A stretch of 64,000 nucleotides of DNA from GCA-001735895 sp964651385 (GTDB taxonomy: Bacteria > Pseudomonadota > Gammaproteobacteria > GCA-001735895), in NCBI GenBank assembly GCA_964651385.1, contig CAZYYM010000002.1:23678-87677 (forward strand). The letters are read 5' to 3'. The translations under genes were made by a program, and so were the position numbers. Shown here one piece after another: positions 63,101-64,000 of this stretch. The notes beneath the pieces are model-generated. The model made no database searches. It was not told where the DNA came from and saw only the letters and a list, made by a program, of their open reading frames with translations. The stretch's first letter is position 1. Every line of letters starts with the position of its first letter.

Positions 63101-63406
63101 GATTTCGGAAGTGGAATATCATCCTTTGGATATTTGAAAAACCTACCGGTCGATTATCTTAAGATTGATGGAGTATTTGTTAAAGACATCGTCGAGGACC
63201 CGATAGATTATGCGATGGTTAAGTCAATCAATGAAGTGGGGCATCTAATGGGCATGAAAACCATTGCAGAATTTGTCGAGAATGATGAAGTTAAGGGTAT
63301 GCTCAAGGCAATCGGTGTTGATTATGGCCAAGGTTATGGATTGGGTAAACCAGAATCGATACTAGATTTGATAGTCGAGTCAGAAAATATTAATGTGCCC
63401 AAATGA
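60191..63406 (+). CDS. Sensor diguanylate cyclase/phosphodiesterase with periplasmic binding domain
   Basis: A 1071-residue protein. After a signal sequence, a family 3 solute-binding domain (about 40-265) precedes a TM helix (about 280-300), coiled coil, two PAS domains (about 355-500 and 510-630), GGDEF (about 640-800, active motif GGDEF near 717 with RKRD I-site five residues earlier) and EAL (about 820-1060; EILIRM near 849). EAL residues INLSG, EVTET, DDFGSG, KIDGVFV, GQGYG are present. TTG 60191 or ATG 60197 start; AGGAG nine bases before the TTG. It is the only intact gene in the island; expected to sense a periplasmic ligand and change c-di-GMP. Confidence 0.92.
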   Translation: MNMRVVVSLMLFWPLVIAAQDNVAISPLKPPIQFSADEKAWLESHPIVRMGYDPYFPPLEFSDESGTYVGMAAEYISILNERLGLNIIPAPNIKNWPIANEMGKNKELDIFPVITPSPERKEYWIFSDVYLEYSNVIFTRDDYPAVTGLESLSGKSVSAPIGYVSFELIKNNYPEIKLVGSDSILDGLKKVSSGQVDAFVGDIPTTVYYMRKNNMINLKVASPTTLKVKGFAMAIRDDWPELVSILNKGLSSITDEERQKISDKWIKLKYDPIINYSFVWKLISIFLIILVLISIWIRLLQNQRRTITSAKLKVDKARDELEIRVKERTAELLEINEKLESEIDDRVLSENKLRASEARYKQLFANSEISIWNEDFSEVLSALEQLRMEGVEDLREYLVEDEQVAWDMAGKVRVVGINQATLTLFGAKSEKDFFFQIDKTFGLNAIDIFREQLHAIWDKQPIFRSEARYKTLDGKDITCIISLPVPQSKENSRNVPVSIIDITERKKIEEELLTQSQIITNMEEGAYLIRVSDATIVYTNAALDTMFGYESGEMLGQHVSIVNAPTDNSPKETADIIINALSNSGVWRGEVRNIKKDGTPFWCSATVSTFDHPIYGTVWASVHADISERKAIDEKLSYQASHDALTGLPNRAEFEHRATRLISTLSTEDLEHAMCFLDLDQFKVINDSCGHPAGDELLRQLGRLLQKVIRKRDTFARLGGDEFGVLMEHCSLEQANRVAENILKAIADYQFAWDSKVFRIGVSIGLVAVTKTTGDFTNLFKQADAACYLAKDLGRNRIYIYHPDDAELAVRHGEMQWVERINNALDNNQFCLHAQPILSLESNSRRHFEILIRMLEGEGEIVPPGAFLPAAERYNLIGKIDAWVLNNVCSMFGEHLDFFNKMDFVSINLSGPSLTDHKFLETILRTFRNSKIPPNKICFEVTETVAVSNMDSAREFIQTLKKEGFRFALDDFGSGISSFGYLKNLPVDYLKIDGVFVKDIVEDPIDYAMVKSINEVGHLMGMKTIAEFVENDEVKGMLKAIGVDYGQGYGLGKPESILDLIVESENINVPK

Positions 63407-63943
63407 CGGCTTCGGGCATTCAGCGTTATTGCCGCCTGACTCCAGGAATGACTGCTTCAACCAAATCTCAATACAGTCCTTCGCACCCAACGCTTCTGAC
63501 GCCCCCATAGAAACCATGGAATTCCCAGCGTCGGGTGTCGGGGTAGATCGTCAGGTCGGGCGACGACCCCCCGGGCAATTCGGTATTATATTCGAGCCAC
63601 TAAGGCGAGGTAGGTTCGAGATAGGTTCGGTTCTGGGCACCAAGAAAAATTGACATCCAGAAAACCCTCAGTAATCTTCAACTTAGCAGCCCATAAGCAA
63701 AGACTCACCGGTACTGAAAATCCCCGTGTCGGTGGTTCGATTCCGAACCTGGGCACCATTTAAATCAATAGCTTACAATCAATTAACATACTCCCTCGAA
63801 TGGGTTATGTGTAATTATGGTGTAATTGGGTCAGAATTAGTGCGACTTAACGACCTGAAATTTGTCCTCTAACCTTGAGCTAATTCCTCGCTTTTCTCCA
63901 TCAATTGTGGAAATCTATCGCGACCAATAATAAGGGAACAGTG
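63407..63943. other. Intergenic stretch with tRNA-end repeats, no gene
   Basis: No supported gene. It contains the attR-like tRNA-Phe 3' copy at 63713-63761 and a weaker tRNA-end-like stretch near 63612-63642 ending TTCTGGGCACCA. Between the repeat and hsdM I see no recognised signal other than the ribosome-binding site AAGGGA before 63944. Confidence 0.5.
63713..63761 (+). repeat. attR-like partial tRNA-Phe copy
   Basis: 49 bases identical at 47 positions to 59031-59079, including the anticodon loop and T-arm end to CCA plus TTT. The 5' half of the tRNA is missing, so it is not functional. It marks the right end of a ~4.7 kb island. Confidence 0.85.
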
Positions 63944-64000
63944 ATGTTCGAACAGACCTTCAAAAATATCGATGACGTTCTCTGGAAAGAGGCAGGCTGC
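63944..64000 (+). CDS. hsdM: Type I restriction-modification methyltransferase subunit, N-terminal part
   Basis: The last 57 bases encode the 19 residues MFEQTFKNIDDVLWKEAGC, which match the conserved start of HsdM N6-adenine methyltransferases (FKNIDDVLWKEAGC). The ATG at 63944 has AAGGGA upstream. The gene is cut by the window edge. It begins 182 bases beyond the outer tRNA repeat, so it may belong to a further mobile or defence segment. Subunits HsdS and HsdR should lie beyond if complete. Confidence 0.78.
   Translation, partial: MFEQTFKNIDDVLWKEAGC

Noticed and set aside
63393..63653. 86-codon plus-strand ORF after the sensor GGDEF/EAL gene
   Set aside because: Low-complexity product with no homology seen, overlapping the end of the real gene; I treat it as chance.
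63711..63761. Second tRNA-Phe gene
   Set aside because: Only the 3' half is present, with acceptor 5' strand and D-arm missing, so it is an integration repeat and not a tRNA gene.
1..64000. CRISPR array
   Set aside because: No regularly spaced repeats with unique spacers and no cas genes were seen in the window.

Overview
The window is a stretch of chromosome from a gammaproteobacterium with moderate G+C. The evidence is the conserved neighbourhoods: murJ-ribF-ileS-lspA-fkpB-ispH near rpsT; xth/pyrE, argB, coaBC, radC, yicC/rph/rdgB/hemW; mpl-ubiX; thiD-hemL; bioB-bioF; purE-purK. Gene order resembles Pseudomonas and its relatives, but genus cannot be resolved. Most genes are housekeeping, tightly packed, with many ATGA or TAATG stop/start overlaps.

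Layout. 0-4.6 kb: membrane protein, mpl, a Ser/Thr kinase with a C-terminal cyclic-nucleotide-binding fold, ubiX and a LON-domain protein. 4.6-14.1 kb (mostly minus): glutamine amidotransferase, hemL, thiD, a hybrid histidine kinase flanked by two periplasmic binding proteins, AmpG and an exonuclease III at the Crc locus. 14.2-21.8 kb: pyrE, DUF1223, DUF4124, argB, coaBC, radC, a GGDEF/EAL protein and yicC. 22-31.7 kb (plus): rph, rdgB, hemW, a very AT-rich gap with three perfect DnaA boxes (candidate replication origin), an acyl-CoA dehydrogenase/kinase-like pair, L31B, M48 and M14 peptidases, hemB, aroE. 31.7-34.7 kb: a decayed EAL-domain remnant, two secreted unknowns, rpsT, and a ribbon-helix-helix/coiled-coil gene pair lying between rpsT and murJ. 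34.7-42 kb: murJ through ispH. 42-47.6 kb: a two-component system divergent from a PspA-like / membrane / VWA operon. 47.7-58.8 kb: bioF, bioB, comF, purK, purE, purC, a FAN1-like nuclease coupled to an XPD-type helicase, a thiamine-binding protein and an AmrS radical SAM enzyme.

59.0-64 kb: tRNA-Phe followed by an island. A 49-bp copy of the tRNA 3' end (47 matches) lies about 4.7 kb downstream. Between the copies are a 5'-truncated ORF, an integrase fragment and a large sensor GGDEF/EAL protein. Just past the outer copy begins what looks like hsdM of a type I restriction-modification system, cut by the window edge, so a defence locus may continue outside.

The most interesting units are the candidate origin, the PspA-VWA two-component module with PhoB-like direct repeats, the RHH/coiled-coil pair with its repeat operator, the kinase with the altered cNMP-binding fold, the FAN1/XPD repair pair, and the tRNA-Phe island.
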